Of a DNA stretch of 64,000 bases, positions 27,918 through 37,688 are shown one piece after another; position 1 is the first letter of the stretch, and the number at the start of each line of letters is the position of its first letter. A model generated the notes under the pieces. The model made no database searches. It worked only from the letters and a program-made list of their open reading frames with translations, and was not told the origin of the DNA. The stretch covers positions 186,001-250,000 of the forward strand of contig NZ_SJSA01000002.1 of NCBI RefSeq assembly GCF_004766125.1, given 5' to 3'. The translations under genes were made by a program, and so were the position numbers. Source of the stretch: Duncaniella freteri. Lineage in GTDB: Bacteria > Bacteroidota > Bacteroidia > Bacteroidales > Muribaculaceae.

Positions 27918-29714
27918 TTACTTGTTTGCGCGTTTGCGTTCGATCTCATCAAGAATGATTTTGCGCAGGCGCAGATGGTGAGGTGTCACTTCCACATATT
28001 CATCTTCTTTGATATATTCCAGGGCTTCTTCAAGAGAGAATACTACCGGAGGAACAATGCGCGCTTTGTCGTCAGCTCCGCTGGCGCGCATATTAGTGAG
28101 TTTCTTGGATTTGGTGACATTGACTACAATGTCATTGTCCTTGGCGTTTTCACCTACAACCTGTCCGGCATAGACTTCTTCTTGCGGGAATATGAAGAAA
28201 CGTCCGCGGTCCTGAAGCTTGTCTATGGCATAGGCGTAGGCTGTGCCGGCTTCCATCGCAATCAGAGAACCGTTGGTGCGGCGTTCGATGTCTCCTTTCC
28301 ATGGCTGGTATTCATGGAATCGGTGAGCCATAATTGCCTCTCCTGCTGACGCTGTGAGCACATTGTTGCGTAGTCCGATGATGCCACGAGAGGGGATGAG
28401 GAATTCCAGATGGACTCGGTCGTTCTGTGTGCTCATGGTGATCATCTCGCCCTTGCGGCGTGTTACCATGTCGATGATCTTGGACGAGAATTCTTCCGGG
28501 ACGTTCACTGTAAGCATCTCGATTGGCTCGCATTTTTTGCCGTCAATCTCTTTTATGATTACCTGAGGTTGTCCTACCTGTAGCTCGAATCCCTCGCGAC
28601 GCATGGTCTCTATAAGCACTGAAAGGTGGAGCACACCGCGTCCGAACACAATCCATACATCCTCGTTGTCGCTTTTTGTGACTCGGAGAGCAAGATTTCG
28701 GTCAAGCTCTTTGGTGAGACGGTCAGCAATGTGGCGTGAGGTAACAAACTTGCCGTCCTTGCCGAAGAAAGGAGAGTCGTTTATGGTGAATGTCATCGAC
28801 ATGGTGGGCTCATCGATGGCTATGCGAGGAAGTGGCTCGGGATTGTTTATGTCAGCCACTGTGTCTCCGATCTCAAATCCATCAATGCCAACAAGCGCGC
28901 ATATGTCCCCGCTCTTTACGCTATCGACCTTCTTGCGGCCCATGCCTTCGAATGTGTGCAGCTCCTTGATGCGTTGCTTCACCACAGAGCCGTCTTTTTT
29001 GCAAAGTGCGATATCCATTCCTTCACGGATTTCGCCTCTGTGCACACGACCAATGGCGATACGTCCTACATAATTGCTGTAGTCAAGCGAGGTGATTAGC
29101 ATCTGTGCATCGCCTTCGTGTATCTGTGGTTCGGGTATGTACTCTATGATGGCATCGAGCACGGCTGTGATGTCCTCGGTGGGGTTGTTGAAGTCGGTGC
29201 TCATCCATCCCTGCTTGGCAGAGCCGTATATGGTGGGGAAATCGAGCTGTTCCTCTGTGGCATCAAGGTTGCACATCAGGTCAAACACCATCTCCTGTAC
29301 TTCATCAGGGCGGCAGTTGGGTTTGTCCACCTTATTGATCACTACTACAGGCTTGAGTCCCATCTGGATTGCTTTCTGAAGTACAAAGCGGGTCTGTGGC
29401 ATCGGCCCTTCGAAAGCGTCTACGAGTAGCAGGCAGCCGTCTGCCATGTTGAGAACTCGTTCCACTTCACCTCCGAAGTCAGCGTGTCCCGGAGTGTCGA
29501 TGATATTGATCTTGTAGTCCTTGTAGGTGATAGATACATTCTTGGAAAGAATTGTTATACCACGCTCGCGCTCAAGGTCGTTGTTGTCGAGTATAAGTTC
29601 GCCTGTGGACTGGTTGTCGCGAAACAGTTTGCCGGCGAGCAGCATTTTGTCTACGAGTGTGGTCTTGCCATGGTCAACGTGTGCTATAATGGCAATGTTT
29701 CGGATTTTCTGCAT
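27918..29714 (-). CDS. typA: Translational GTPase TypA/BipA
   Basis: 598 residues. G motifs: AHVDHGKTT (G1), RERGIT (G2), [16 protein letters not shown] (G3), NKVD (G4), GSAKQGW in the G5 region. Then domains II, III and V of the EF-G-like family and the BipA-specific C-terminal domain. It binds the ribosome and aids 50S assembly and growth at low temperature or under stress in studied bacteria. Monocistronic with its own promoter and a strong terminator. Confidence 0.97.
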   Translation of the reverse strand: MQKIRNIAIIAHVDHGKTTLVDKMLLAGKLFRDNQSTGELILDNNDLERERGITILSKNVSITYKDYKINIIDTPGHADFGGEVERVLNMADGCLLLVDAFEGPMPQTRFVLQKAIQMGLKPVVVINKVDKPNCRPDEVQEMVFDLMCNLDATEEQLDFPTIYGSAKQGWMSTDFNNPTEDITAVLDAIIEYIPEPQIHEGDAQMLITSLDYSNYVGRIAIGRVHRGEIREGMDIALCKKDGSVVKQRIKELHTFEGMGRKKVDSVKSGDICALVGIDGFEIGDTVADINNPEPLPRIAIDEPTMSMTFTINDSPFFGKDGKFVTSRHIADRLTKELDRNLALRVTKSDNEDVWIVFGRGVLHLSVLIETMRREGFELQVGQPQVIIKEIDGKKCEPIEMLTVNVPEEFSSKIIDMVTRRKGEMITMSTQNDRVHLEFLIPSRGIIGLRNNVLTASAGEAIMAHRFHEYQPWKGDIERRTNGSLIAMEAGTAYAYAIDKLQDRGRFFIFPQEEVYAGQVVGENAKDNDIVVNVTKSKKLTNMRASGADDKARIVPPVVFSLEEALEYIKEDEYVEVTPHHLRLRKIILDEIERKRANK

Positions 29715-29737
29715 CTTTCTTCAAAATTTTCAGGATG

Positions 29738-29745
29738 CAAAGTTA
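29738..29745 (-). promoter_or_regulatory. -7 promoter core TAACTTTG for typA
   Basis: Exact TAnnTTTG on the minus strand, 23 bases upstream of the typA ATG. Confidence 0.6.
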
Positions 29746-29808
29746 CGACTTTTCTGTAAATTGTGAAAGTATTTTTTTTACGTTGACATAGGGTATTGAA
29801 AATAATGG

Positions 29809-31779
29809 TCAGTACATCTGGTAATCGGTTGTGAGGACCTGGAATTCCGTGCGGCGGTTTATCTGGTCGGCTATTTCCCTGTCAGTTTCAGGCAGAGTGA
29901 GTACATATGTCTCGTCAAGCAGTTGTCCTTCCAGGAATTGGGGATATTCACGAGCTATTCGTTTGCTGACGGTTTTGGGTGTGCTTTTGCCGTATCCTTG
30001 GGCTCGCATCCTGTCAGGGGCAATGCCAGCCTCGGTCAGATAGTCCACAACGCTTTTTGCTCTGCGTTGAGAGAGTGATATGTTGTATTCTTCAGGCCCA
30101 TGCCTGTCAGTGTGCGATGCCATCTCAATGGTTATATTGGGGTTGTCACGGAGTTTTGCTGCCAGTTCATCAAGGGCTTTCCGGGATTCCGGACGAAGAG
30201 ACGCTTTGTCAAAGTCATAGAATATGTTTTCAAGTATATTCGGTTTTGTCACCGAGGCAAGTATGAAGTCTATACCGTATTCGGCGTCTTCCTCTGCGGT
30301 GTCAGATGTGAACTGCTGTTTGGCATTGAGGTGTCCTTTTGCTCCGGCAAGCATCACATAGTTTACGCCTCTTTGTAGCTGGAACGAAAAAGAGCCGTCG
30401 GGTTTTGCATAGGCTTTCTGGTTGGAGCCGTCATTTCCGACTATGCGTATGATTGCGTTCGGCACAGGCTCTTCATCATTGTCAAGCACCCATCCGGAAA
30501 TGAGTATCCTGAGGTCAGGCAGTTCGAATGAGTACAGGTGGTCATATCCGCGAGAGTCGCCACGATTAGAACTGAAATATCCGGCTTCGCGTCCTGGGGA
30601 GGCATAGGTTATGCCGAAATCGTCACTTTCTGAATTAATGGGGCTTCCCATATTCTCAACGAGCCAGCCTCCTGATGGGGTCAGTGTCGCGCGGAATATG
30701 TCCAGTCCTCCGAGCCCTGGATGTCCGTCGGACGCAAACATCATTATGGAGTCTGTGAGCATGTAGGGGAACATCTCATCGCCCGGGGTATTGATGGCTT
30801 CCCCGAGGTTTTCAAGGCTTCCGGACCGTTCCTTGAGGTTTATTCTCCAGAGGTCTTTGCCTCCATATCCCGGCATATCTGACGTGAAATAGAGCCATTC
30901 CCCTGATGGGCTGACGGCAGGGTGTCCGTAGGAGGACAATGTGTCGGCGGTGATATCAAATTTCACCGGTGCGCTCCATTGTGCGTCTTGGCGTGAGGAT
31001 GTGTATATTGCAGTGCCGGTATCGGCTGAGGGGTTGCGCTCTGCTCGTGTCAGATACATTGTGGAGCCGTCGGGGGAGAAAGAGCATATGCCCTCATCCC
31101 ATTCCGAATTCAGGTCCCCCTCTACCGGTTCAGGACGTTGCCATGCCCCATGTTCGTTTTTTCGTGCCATCCATATGTCGCTGCGCTTCATGCCGGTGAT
31201 TTCGCTTCGGGCCGTGCCCTGTACCTTTTCATTGGTTGTTGAGAGGTAGAGCGTCTCACCGTTGAACATCGGGGCGAAATCGGATCTGCGCGAATTGAAG
31301 GTCGTGGCATTGCGCACCACATACCTTGTCCTGTTCTTTTTCAGTTCTGCGGCTTTTCTCGCTCCTGACAATTGACGGGAGGCATTGTTGTCACCGGGAA
31401 AAAGCCTGAGATATTCCTCATATGAATCGATTGCTTTGGCATATGCTCCCTGCCCATGTTGTGCCTGTGCCAGACGCAGAATTATTGAGCTGTCGGGATA
31501 TCCGTAACGTAGAGCATTCTGATAGGCGGTGGCAGCACGTGCATCCTGTCCTAATAGGCGGTGGCATTCAGCCATCTTGTAGGCGACATCTGCGCGCTGT
31601 TCACGTTGTTTGCGAGGGCTGAGCTTATTGTATATCTTTCTATAGGTCTTTGCCGCGTCAAAATATTCTCCCCTTGACAATTGTTCGTCGGCAACACTTA
31701 TTTTTGCACCGGAACATGCAGCCAGCAATAACGCTGCTGACAGGGCTGTATATATTATCAGAGGTGTGAGGCGTGTCAT
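29809..31779 (-). CDS. OmpA-family lipoprotein with TPR, PD40 propeller and regulatory-like domain (PorE-like architecture)
   Basis: 656 residues. Lipoprotein signal with Cys22 (LLLAACSG); TPR-like repeats about 30-140; WD40-like PD40 propeller about 165-435 (repeats such as SPDGSTMYLTR, SPSGEWLYFTS); a carboxypeptidase-regulatory-like domain about 440-530; and a C-terminal OmpA domain with peptidoglycan-binding DKASLRPESRKAL and NISLSQRRAKSVVDYL. This order is that of PorE (PG1058) in the Porphyromonas type IX secretion system. Similar lipoproteins occur without type IX secretion, so the role is open. Probably links outer membrane and peptidoglycan. Confidence 0.85.
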   Translation of the reverse strand: MTRLTPLIIYTALSAALLLAACSGAKISVADEQLSRGEYFDAAKTYRKIYNKLSPRKQREQRADVAYKMAECHRLLGQDARAATAYQNALRYGYPDSSIILRLAQAQHGQGAYAKAIDSYEEYLRLFPGDNNASRQLSGARKAAELKKNRTRYVVRNATTFNSRRSDFAPMFNGETLYLSTTNEKVQGTARSEITGMKRSDIWMARKNEHGAWQRPEPVEGDLNSEWDEGICSFSPDGSTMYLTRAERNPSADTGTAIYTSSRQDAQWSAPVKFDITADTLSSYGHPAVSPSGEWLYFTSDMPGYGGKDLWRINLKERSGSLENLGEAINTPGDEMFPYMLTDSIMMFASDGHPGLGGLDIFRATLTPSGGWLVENMGSPINSESDDFGITYASPGREAGYFSSNRGDSRGYDHLYSFELPDLRILISGWVLDNDEEPVPNAIIRIVGNDGSNQKAYAKPDGSFSFQLQRGVNYVMLAGAKGHLNAKQQFTSDTAEEDAEYGIDFILASVTKPNILENIFYDFDKASLRPESRKALDELAAKLRDNPNITIEMASHTDRHGPEEYNISLSQRRAKSVVDYLTEAGIAPDRMRAQGYGKSTPKTVSKRIAREYPQFLEGQLLDETYVLTLPETDREIADQINRRTEFQVLTTDYQMY

Positions 31780-31884
31780 CTAATGCTTCTGCGGATAATG
31801 TTTATAGTTTATTAACGCAGGCACGCCTTTAAAATTGTGAAAAATAATGATTAAAACTGTTGTTGGGTTCAGAGCATATGTGTC

Positions 31885-32805
31885 TTATTCGAGATCTATT
31901 CTCAGACCTTCATTGGCAAGGATTGTCGATGGAAATATTGCGGCAGCCTCATCGAGAAGAGGTTTCTCGCCTTGTATGTAGCGTTTGGAAAAGTGACCTA
32001 TAATAAGGCGTGACGCTCCGGCATCGCGTGCTACAGTTGCTGCCTCTGAGGCAGTGGAATGTCCTCTCTCTTTGGCTGTGGATGTGAGTGAGGAGTGGTA
32101 GGTAGCTTCGTGGTACACTGTGTTGACTCCGGCAATATCCTTGACGACACGAGGGTTGTACATGGTGTCGCTGCAATAGGCATAGCTCACGCTCGGGTCA
32201 GGAGGGGTTGTGAGGCGGTCGTTGGGAATCACAATGCCGTCGGGTTTCACATAGTCGGCTCCTTCCTTAATGCCTTGCAGGAGTGATATGGGTATGGAGA
32301 GAAATTTTACCATATCACCTCTGAGATGCCTCAGTTTGGGCTTTTCGCGGAATATAAATCCTGAGCATGGAAGTCGGTGATACAGTGGGAATGTTTCTAC
32401 AGTCAGTCCTGAATCCTCATATATCACTCGGCGTTCTCCCGGCTCAATGATGTCATAGACAATATTGAAGGAGCATTGGCGGTTGAAGAAATCCATCCAT
32501 GATTTGAGAAGTTCGGCTCCTTCGCGGAATATGTGTATGGTGACAGTCCCTTGAATATCGTGTAGCGACATTGTGGAAAGCAATCCTGGAAGCCCGAACA
32601 CATGATCGCCGTGAAGATGGGATATGAAGATGTGGCTTAGTCTTGAAAATTTCAGACCCATGCGTCGGAATCCCGATTGTGCTCCCTCTCCGCAGTCAAT
32701 CATGAATAATTTATCACGAAAATCCACCACCTGGCACGACTGTTGATGTCGTGCCGATGGTGTAGCTGATCCGCAGCCAAGTATGTTGACCTGAAATTTT
32801 GCCAT
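31885..32805 (-). CDS. rnz: Ribonuclease Z (tRNA 3'-endonuclease)
   Basis: 306 residues of the metallo-beta-lactamase fold. Metal-binding motif HLHGDHVFGLPGLL with the Asp/His pair, upstream IDCGEGAQ, and later HEATYHSSL and GHFSKRY with metal-binding His. The enzyme cleaves pre-tRNA 3' trailers. Consistent with the nearby tRNA-Arg, CCA is not encoded there, so RNase Z plus CCA addition would be used. Its promoter core is 7 bases from the ATG. Confidence 0.95.
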   Translation of the reverse strand: MAKFQVNILGCGSATPSARHQQSCQVVDFRDKLFMIDCGEGAQSGFRRMGLKFSRLSHIFISHLHGDHVFGLPGLLSTMSLHDIQGTVTIHIFREGAELLKSWMDFFNRQCSFNIVYDIIEPGERRVIYEDSGLTVETFPLYHRLPCSGFIFREKPKLRHLRGDMVKFLSIPISLLQGIKEGADYVKPDGIVIPNDRLTTPPDPSVSYAYCSDTMYNPRVVKDIAGVNTVYHEATYHSSLTSTAKERGHSTASEAATVARDAGASRLIIGHFSKRYIQGEKPLLDEAAAIFPSTILANEGLRIDLE

Positions 32806-32812
32806 AATGTTA

Positions 32813-32820
32813 CAAAATTA
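32813..32820 (-). promoter_or_regulatory. -7 promoter core TAATTTTG for rnz
   Basis: Exact TAnnTTTG on the minus strand, 7 bases from the ATG at 32805; a very short or absent leader is predicted. Confidence 0.55.
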
Positions 32821-32918
32821 AGCATTTATCGCGAAACATGTAACTAAAATTGCAGGAAAAACATGCTATGGATTCGAGATCAGATATGTCAGACGCTTAA
32901 AAATAGCTGAAATGTGGC

Positions 32919-33953
32919 TTATAAAAATAGTGGAGCGATATATTTCGATAACGCCCAACCTCCGGCAAGGAGCCATATATATAGCAGGAATGCGAGTATA
33001 AAGGGTTTTGCACCTGCTTTTTTGAATTTGTCAATGCTTGTCTCGGCTCCGAGGGCTACCATTGCCATTGTGAGGAGGAATGTGTCGATGTAGTTTATGG
33101 TATCGACAGCTGCCTGGGGCAATAGGTTCAGGGAGTTGAATCCGATGACGGCAAGGAATCCAAGCGCAAACCAAGGGACGGCGACTTTGCCTTTGGAGGC
33201 AGATGCGTTGCCTGCCTTTGGTGCTTGTAGTGCTATCCAGTATCCGAGACTGAAAAGCACAGGGACGAGCAGCATCACGCGTATCATCTTCACAATGATT
33301 GCCACATTGGAGATCTCTGTACCCATGGCATTGCCTGCGCCTACGGTGTGTGCCACTTCATGAAGAGTGGCCCCGGCATATATCCCCATTTCATCCGGTG
33401 TCAGTCCCAGAAACCCTGAACGGTAGGCTATAGGATAGATGAACATTGATATTGTGCCGAATATCACAACTGTTGCTACTGCTACAGCAGTCTTGTAAGG
33501 TTTTGTCTGTATTGTCGATTCGGCTCCGAGCACTGCTGCCGCACCGCATATCCCGCTTCCGATGGATGTGAGAAGGGCTATGTCGCGGTCCATTTTCAAC
33601 AGTTTGCCGAGATATACGCCTCCGATAATAGTCACGAACACTATTATGACATCAATCAGTATCCCTGCGACTCCTACATCGATTATATCCTGGAATGTGA
33701 GTCGGAAACCATAGAGTATGATTCCAAGGCGCAATATCTTCTTGGCGCAGAATTGTATTCCAGGCACCCATGTTTCAGGCAGGTGGTTTCTGAGGCTGTT
33801 GGCATAAAGCATACCGAGTATGATGCCTATGATCATCGGACTGAATGATATCTCCTTAAATATTTGTGCTTCTCCGATGTAGAAAGCGGCGCATGAGAAT
33901 AGAGCAATCAGCAGTATGCCATGAAGCATGCTACTCCTTTTTTCTGTAAACAT
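32919..33953 (-). CDS. YeiH family (UPF0324) putative sulfate exporter
   Basis: 344 residues from the ATG at 33953 (MFTEKRSSMLHG); the frame also opens with a TTG at 33962. About ten membrane helices. Family signatures include GIILGMLYAN, LRLGIILYGFRLTFQDI, GSGICGAAAV and GATLHEVAHTVGAG. Members are annotated as putative sulfate exporters on limited evidence. No cysteine or sulfur genes adjoin it. The 33954-34085 gap shows only a weak AT-rich region. Confidence 0.88.
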   Translation of the reverse strand: MFTEKRSSMLHGILLIALFSCAAFYIGEAQIFKEISFSPMIIGIILGMLYANSLRNHLPETWVPGIQFCAKKILRLGIILYGFRLTFQDIIDVGVAGILIDVIIVFVTIIGGVYLGKLLKMDRDIALLTSIGSGICGAAAVLGAESTIQTKPYKTAVAVATVVIFGTISMFIYPIAYRSGFLGLTPDEMGIYAGATLHEVAHTVGAGNAMGTEISNVAIIVKMIRVMLLVPVLFSLGYWIALQAPKAGNASASKGKVAVPWFALGFLAVIGFNSLNLLPQAAVDTINYIDTFLLTMAMVALGAETSIDKFKKAGAKPFILAFLLYIWLLAGGWALSKYIAPLFL

Positions 33954-34085
33954 AATTTGCAATCAAAGATTTTTAATTAAGTGAACTTTCGACAAATACA
34001 GTTAAAGTCGGTTGTCAATATTAAAAACACAAATGGATTTTTTATGTTCACGTCGCCCGCGGTTTAGTTATCAGGAATTATGGTG

Positions 34086-35060
34086 TCAGGGGAATCGCTG
34101 ACGTATTATTTTCCCTGACGTTGTGTGCTGTATTTTAGTGACATGTATTATGTCATGTGGTGTGTGATGTTGCGGCAGCAGCGGCCTCAGCCGCTGTAGC
34201 AGTTCGCTTGTTAACGCGCAGTTGTCGGTCACTATTACGGCTTCTTCTCCCCATTGTTGGCTTTTACGTGATGTGACGTAGGCTGTTACTCCGGTAGGTA
34301 AGATTGATTGTAGGATTCTTTCGATTTTTTCAGGATGTATTTTTATCCCTCCTGAATTGATCACATTGTCGTATCTTCCGAGCCATTCAAACTCACCAGT
34401 GGAAATGAGCTTTACCATATCGTTGGTGGTCAGTCTCCCACAGGATAGGGTAGAGGAGTCAATCACAAGACATCCACGGCTGTCAATGGAAAATATGAAT
34501 CCCGGGAGGCTGCGGTATGTGTTGTAGCCGATGAGCCGTAAGGCAACATGGCTGCAAGTCTCAGTCATGCCATAAGTGGCGAATGCTCTTATGCCTGAGC
34601 GAGACATGGTGTGCTCCTGAAGTGGTGATAATGGCGCACCACCGATTATTATATTTCGGGTCTTATTGGCGATAGGTGACTTAAGCAGCCCTTCAATCTG
34701 GGAAGGGACAATCGGGATCAGATCGCAGTTATCGATCTCAAGTGACTGGAATGGATGTGAGGACGGGCGTTCGGTGATCAGTTTGCATCCTGCTTCAATG
34801 GCTCGCACTATCTGCATTTTGCCTGCGATATAATCGGGGGAGAGCGGAAGCATGATGGTGGAGCCTGAATTGATGCCGAAGAATTTGATGGTGGCTCTGG
34901 CTGATGCCCGCATGTCATCTTTTAGGAGGAGAATATCTTTGGGTGTCCCGGTTGTTCCAGATGTGTGGGCTTTTACGTATCTGGAGCTGTTGTTCCACTC
35001 ATTAATGAATTCTGCCGCCTCGTTGGTTAGAATGCTTTCGTGGTGAAGTGTATGGCTCAT
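34086..35060 (-). CDS. menE: O-succinylbenzoate-CoA ligase (MenE-like)
   Basis: 324 residues from the ATG at 35060, whose ATGA overlaps the menC stop. A GTG at 35108 could extend it but would overlap menC by 52 bases. ANL motifs: AHTSGTTGTPKD (P-loop), FATYGMTETCSHVA, EWLGRYDNVINSGGIKIHPEKIE and the C-terminal Lys in TTSGKIIRQRF. The N-terminal subdomain is shorter than in FadD-type ligases, as is usual for Bacteroidales MenE. It activates o-succinylbenzoate with CoA in menaquinone synthesis. Confidence 0.9.
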   Translation of the reverse strand: MSHTLHHESILTNEAAEFINEWNNSSRYVKAHTSGTTGTPKDILLLKDDMRASARATIKFFGINSGSTIMLPLSPDYIAGKMQIVRAIEAGCKLITERPSSHPFQSLEIDNCDLIPIVPSQIEGLLKSPIANKTRNIIIGGAPLSPLQEHTMSRSGIRAFATYGMTETCSHVALRLIGYNTYRSLPGFIFSIDSRGCLVIDSSTLSCGRLTTNDMVKLISTGEFEWLGRYDNVINSGGIKIHPEKIERILQSILPTGVTAYVTSRKSQQWGEEAVIVTDNCALTSELLQRLRPLLPQHHTPHDIIHVTKIQHTTSGKIIRQRFP

Positions 35061-36103
35061 AGATGCATGATGTGTTGCATGTCCCAGTTGTTGTCGGGGT
35101 CGTACCACAGTTTTTCTCCGTTCAGTGTCAGGGGAGAGGGTATGTTGTTGTCATACAGCTGTCCGGTGCCTAATCCCTGAGGCATTTCGGGTTTGTGGCT
35201 GGCAATCCATTGTGCGATGGCGTTCAGTCCTATGTTGGATTCGAGTGCCGATGTAGCCCACCATCCTATGCCTCGTTCTTTTGCGAGATCTATCCACTCG
35301 TCCGATGCCGTGAATCCTCCTGTAAGGGTAGGCTTCAGGATTATATAGTGAGGCCGGATTGTCTCAAGCATCTTTATGCGTGAGTCGTTGTCGTTCAGCC
35401 CTATAAGCTCTTCATCAAGAGCGATTGGAATGGGGCTTTGTGAGCAGATGTGTGACATTTTGTCATATTGTCCCTGACGGATCGGTTGCTCTATTGAATG
35501 GATGCGGAATCGGGATAGGCTGTCGAGTCGGCTGAGCGCGTCTTCTGCTCTGAAAGCCCCGTTGGCATCAAGCCTTATCTCTATGTCGGGAGCTTGATTG
35601 CGGATATAGGAGAGCAATTCAAGTTCCTGATTGAAGTCTATGCCTCCTATTTTCACCTTTATGCAAGAGAAGCCTTCTTTGAGTTTTTGGTCAATGCGTG
35701 AGCGCATTGTCGCTTTATCACCCATCCATATCAAGCCGTTGATCGTCATTGGGATTTTCCCGGAAGTCCATTCCGAGGGGAACAGACAGCGGTTGCCGCC
35801 GTTCATGAGATCCCTGATGGCTGACTCGATGCCGAATCGTATTGACGGATACTCTGATAGCGATTCAGTGTTGTTGGCATATCTGTTGATGCCTTTGCAT
35901 ATATCCGTAAGGATGTTTTCGTATTCCGGGGTGTCGTCAGAGCTTAATCCTCTGAACAGCCCTGCCTCACCTATGCCTATTACCTCAGGACACGACTCAT
36001 TCCACGCCTTTATGTAATAGGTGTCCTTATAGGAAAGCCGCTCACGAGAGGTAATGGCTGTGAAGCGGAAGCTGAGACGGTATTTAAGCCATTCGGCTCT
36101 CAT
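35057..36103 (-). CDS. menC: o-Succinylbenzoate synthase
   Basis: 348 residues of the enolase superfamily (MLE subgroup). Catalytic lysine in IKVKIGG (KxK), metal ligands Asp in RLDANGAF, Glu in SIEQPI and the DEE-type LDEELIG, and second Lys in ILKPTLTGG. It dehydrates SHCHC to o-succinylbenzoate. The start overlaps the menB stop (TAATG) and the end overlaps menE, so the three genes form a tightly coupled operon. Confidence 0.93.
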   Translation of the reverse strand: MRAEWLKYRLSFRFTAITSRERLSYKDTYYIKAWNESCPEVIGIGEAGLFRGLSSDDTPEYENILTDICKGINRYANNTESLSEYPSIRFGIESAIRDLMNGGNRCLFPSEWTSGKIPMTINGLIWMGDKATMRSRIDQKLKEGFSCIKVKIGGIDFNQELELLSYIRNQAPDIEIRLDANGAFRAEDALSRLDSLSRFRIHSIEQPIRQGQYDKMSHICSQSPIPIALDEELIGLNDNDSRIKMLETIRPHYIILKPTLTGGFTASDEWIDLAKERGIGWWATSALESNIGLNAIAQWIASHKPEMPQGLGTGQLYDNNIPSPLTLNGEKLWYDPDNNWDMQHIMHL

Positions 36104-36924
36104 TATCCTGGAAATTTTGGAAATTGGTCAAAGTCGGGGGTGCGTTTCTCAAGGAATGCGTTTTTCCCTTCCTGAGCCTCTGCCATGAGATAGTACATAA
36201 GTGTAGCGTCTCCAGCGAATTCCATCATGCCGCGTTGTCCGTCGAGTTCAGCATTCAGGGCTCTCTTGATCATGCGTATAGCCATCGGAGAACGGCTCAG
36301 TATGGTTTCGCACCATTCCACAGTCTCATCTTCCAGACGGTCAAAAGGCACCACTTTGTTGACCATACCCATGTCTTCCGCCTCCTTTGCCGTGTACTGA
36401 CGGCATAGGAACCATATCTCTCTGGCTTTCTTTTGTCCCACGCAGCGTGCGAGGTAACTTGATCCGAAGCCGGCATCGAAACTCCCGACCTTGGGTCCGG
36501 TCTGGCCGAATCTCGCATTTTCGGAGGCAATGGTGAGGTCGCACACCACATGTAGCACATGACCGCCGCCGATAGCATAGCCGTTGACCATCGCGATCAC
36601 CGGTTTGGGTATTGAGCGGATAGCTTTGTGGAGGTCGAGCACATTCAGCCGAGGTACCCCATTGTCATCAATGTAGCCTCCTATGCCCTTTACTTTCTGG
36701 TCGCCACCCGAGCAGAATGCTTTGTCGCCGGCACCTGTGAGAATGATCACGCCTATGTCACTTGCCTCACGGCAATAAGCCATGGCGTCAAGCATCTCAA
36801 AATTTGTGTGAGGACGGAACGCATTATACACCTGCGGCCTGTTTATCGTTATTTTTGCAATCTTGCCGTATCTTTCAAAGAGTATGTCATCGTACTCCTT
36901 TATCTTTGTCCATTCTCTTTTCAT
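36103..36924 (-). CDS. menB: 1,4-Dihydroxy-2-naphthoyl-CoA synthase
   Basis: 273 residues from [18 protein letters not shown] crotonase-fold enzyme with the MenB oxyanion and substrate motifs: [33 protein letters not shown], and [21 protein letters not shown] with a catalytic Asp. It cyclises o-succinylbenzoyl-CoA. The frame extends to 37041 but the promoter core at 36957-36964 lies in that extension. menF, menD and menH are not beside it. Confidence 0.95.
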   Translation of the reverse strand: MKREWTKIKEYDDILFERYGKIAKITINRPQVYNAFRPHTNFEMLDAMAYCREASDIGVIILTGAGDKAFCSGGDQKVKGIGGYIDDNGVPRLNVLDLHKAIRSIPKPVIAMVNGYAIGGGHVLHVVCDLTIASENARFGQTGPKVGSFDAGFGSSYLARCVGQKKAREIWFLCRQYTAKEAEDMGMVNKVVPFDRLEDETVEWCETILSRSPMAIRMIKRALNAELDGQRGMMEFAGDATLMYYLMAEAQEGKNAFLEKRTPDFDQFPKFPG

Positions 36925-36956
36925 AATGAATTGGGGGATATGTCTATTTTTGTCTG

Positions 36957-36964
36957 CAAAATTA
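36957..36964 (-). promoter_or_regulatory. -7 promoter core TAATTTTG for menB-menC-menE
   Basis: Exact TAnnTTTG on the minus strand, 32 bases upstream of the menB ATG at 36924. Confidence 0.6.
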
Positions 36965-37009
36965 GTGAAAAATCTTTTACTTTTGCTTGTATCCTTGATG
37001 GAAAAATTG

Positions 37010-37017
37010 TACCTTTG
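37010..37017 (+). promoter_or_regulatory. -7 promoter core TACCTTTG for rpsP
   Basis: Exact TAnnTTTG, 30 bases upstream of the rpsP ATG, with a TTG at 36987-36989 spaced 20 bases. A second possible core (TACTTTTG, 36978-36985) lies upstream. Divergent from the menB promoter. Confidence 0.65.
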
Positions 37018-37047
37018 CACCCGAATTCTAATACAAATCACTAATTA

Positions 37048-37587
37048 ATGGCAACAAAAATCAGACTGCAACGCCATGGTCGCAAGAACTATGCGTTCTA
37101 TCCTATTGTTATCGCCGATAGCAGGGCACCACGAGATGGTAGATTTATTGAAAGGATAGGTTCTTATAATCCGAACACTAATCCTGCTACAGTAACTTTG
37201 AACTTCGAGCGTGCTTTGTATTGGGTAAACGTCGGCGCACAGCCTACTGACACAGTTCGCACTATTCTCTCTAACGAGGGTGTGATGCTCATGAAGCATC
37301 TTCAGGGCGGTGTTAAGAAAGGTGCATTCGACGAAGCTGAGGCTCAGCGTCGTTTCGATGCCTGGAAAGCCCAGAAGAATGAGTCAGTCAACAAGTTCCG
37401 CGCTTCTATGGCTGACAAGAAAGAGCAGGATGCCAAGGCTCGCCTTGAGGCTGAGCAGGCCAAGAACAAAGCTAAGGCTGAAGAGGTAGCCAAGAAGAAG
37501 GCTGAACTCGCTGCTGCCGCTGCTGAGGCCGAGGCTGCTACCGAGGAAGCTCCCGCTGCTGAAGCTGAGGCTCCCGCAGCAGAGTAA
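37048..37587 (+). CDS. rpsP: 30S ribosomal protein S16 with long charged C-terminal tail
   Basis: 179 residues. The first 80 or so are S16 ([23 protein letters not shown], here positions 3-25; [14 protein letters not shown]). The remaining residues are Lys/Glu/Ala-rich and low complexity, probably helical then disordered. Long S16 tails are usual in Bacteroidetes. S16 assists assembly of the 5' domain of 16S rRNA. rimM is not adjacent. A hairpin follows at 37622-37659. Confidence 0.96.
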   Translation: MATKIRLQRHGRKNYAFYPIVIADSRAPRDGRFIERIGSYNPNTNPATVTLNFERALYWVNVGAQPTDTVRTILSNEGVMLMKHLQGGVKKGAFDEAEAQRRFDAWKAQKNESVNKFRASMADKKEQDAKARLEAEQAKNKAKAEEVAKKKAELAAAAAEAEAATEEAPAAEAEAPAAE

Positions 37588-37621
37588 AAACTGCTCGTAA
37601 CATTACGATGTTAAAAACAAC

Positions 37622-37659
37622 TTGAGGATGAATTTCGCTTTTGTGAGGTTCATCCTCAA
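37622..37659 (+). terminator. Hairpin after rpsP (possible terminator)
   Basis: Perfect 11-bp stem TTGAGGATGAA (37622-37632) with TTCATCCTCAA (37649-37659), 16-base loop. No real T tract follows, so factor-independent termination is uncertain. Confidence 0.45.
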
Positions 37660-37688
37660 TGTATATATTGACTCTTACCCTCACAGCC

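Noticed and set aside
27780..28349. Plus-strand frame over the end of typA and its terminator
   Set aside because: Runs through the terminator hairpin and is antisense to typA.
29809..31779. A type IX secretion locus
   Set aside because: Only the PorE-like lipoprotein is present; porK, porL, porM, porN and sprA are not in the window.
35061..35108. GTG extension of MenE
   Set aside because: Would overlap menC by 52 bases. The ATG at 35060 with an ATGA overlap to the menC stop is far more natural.
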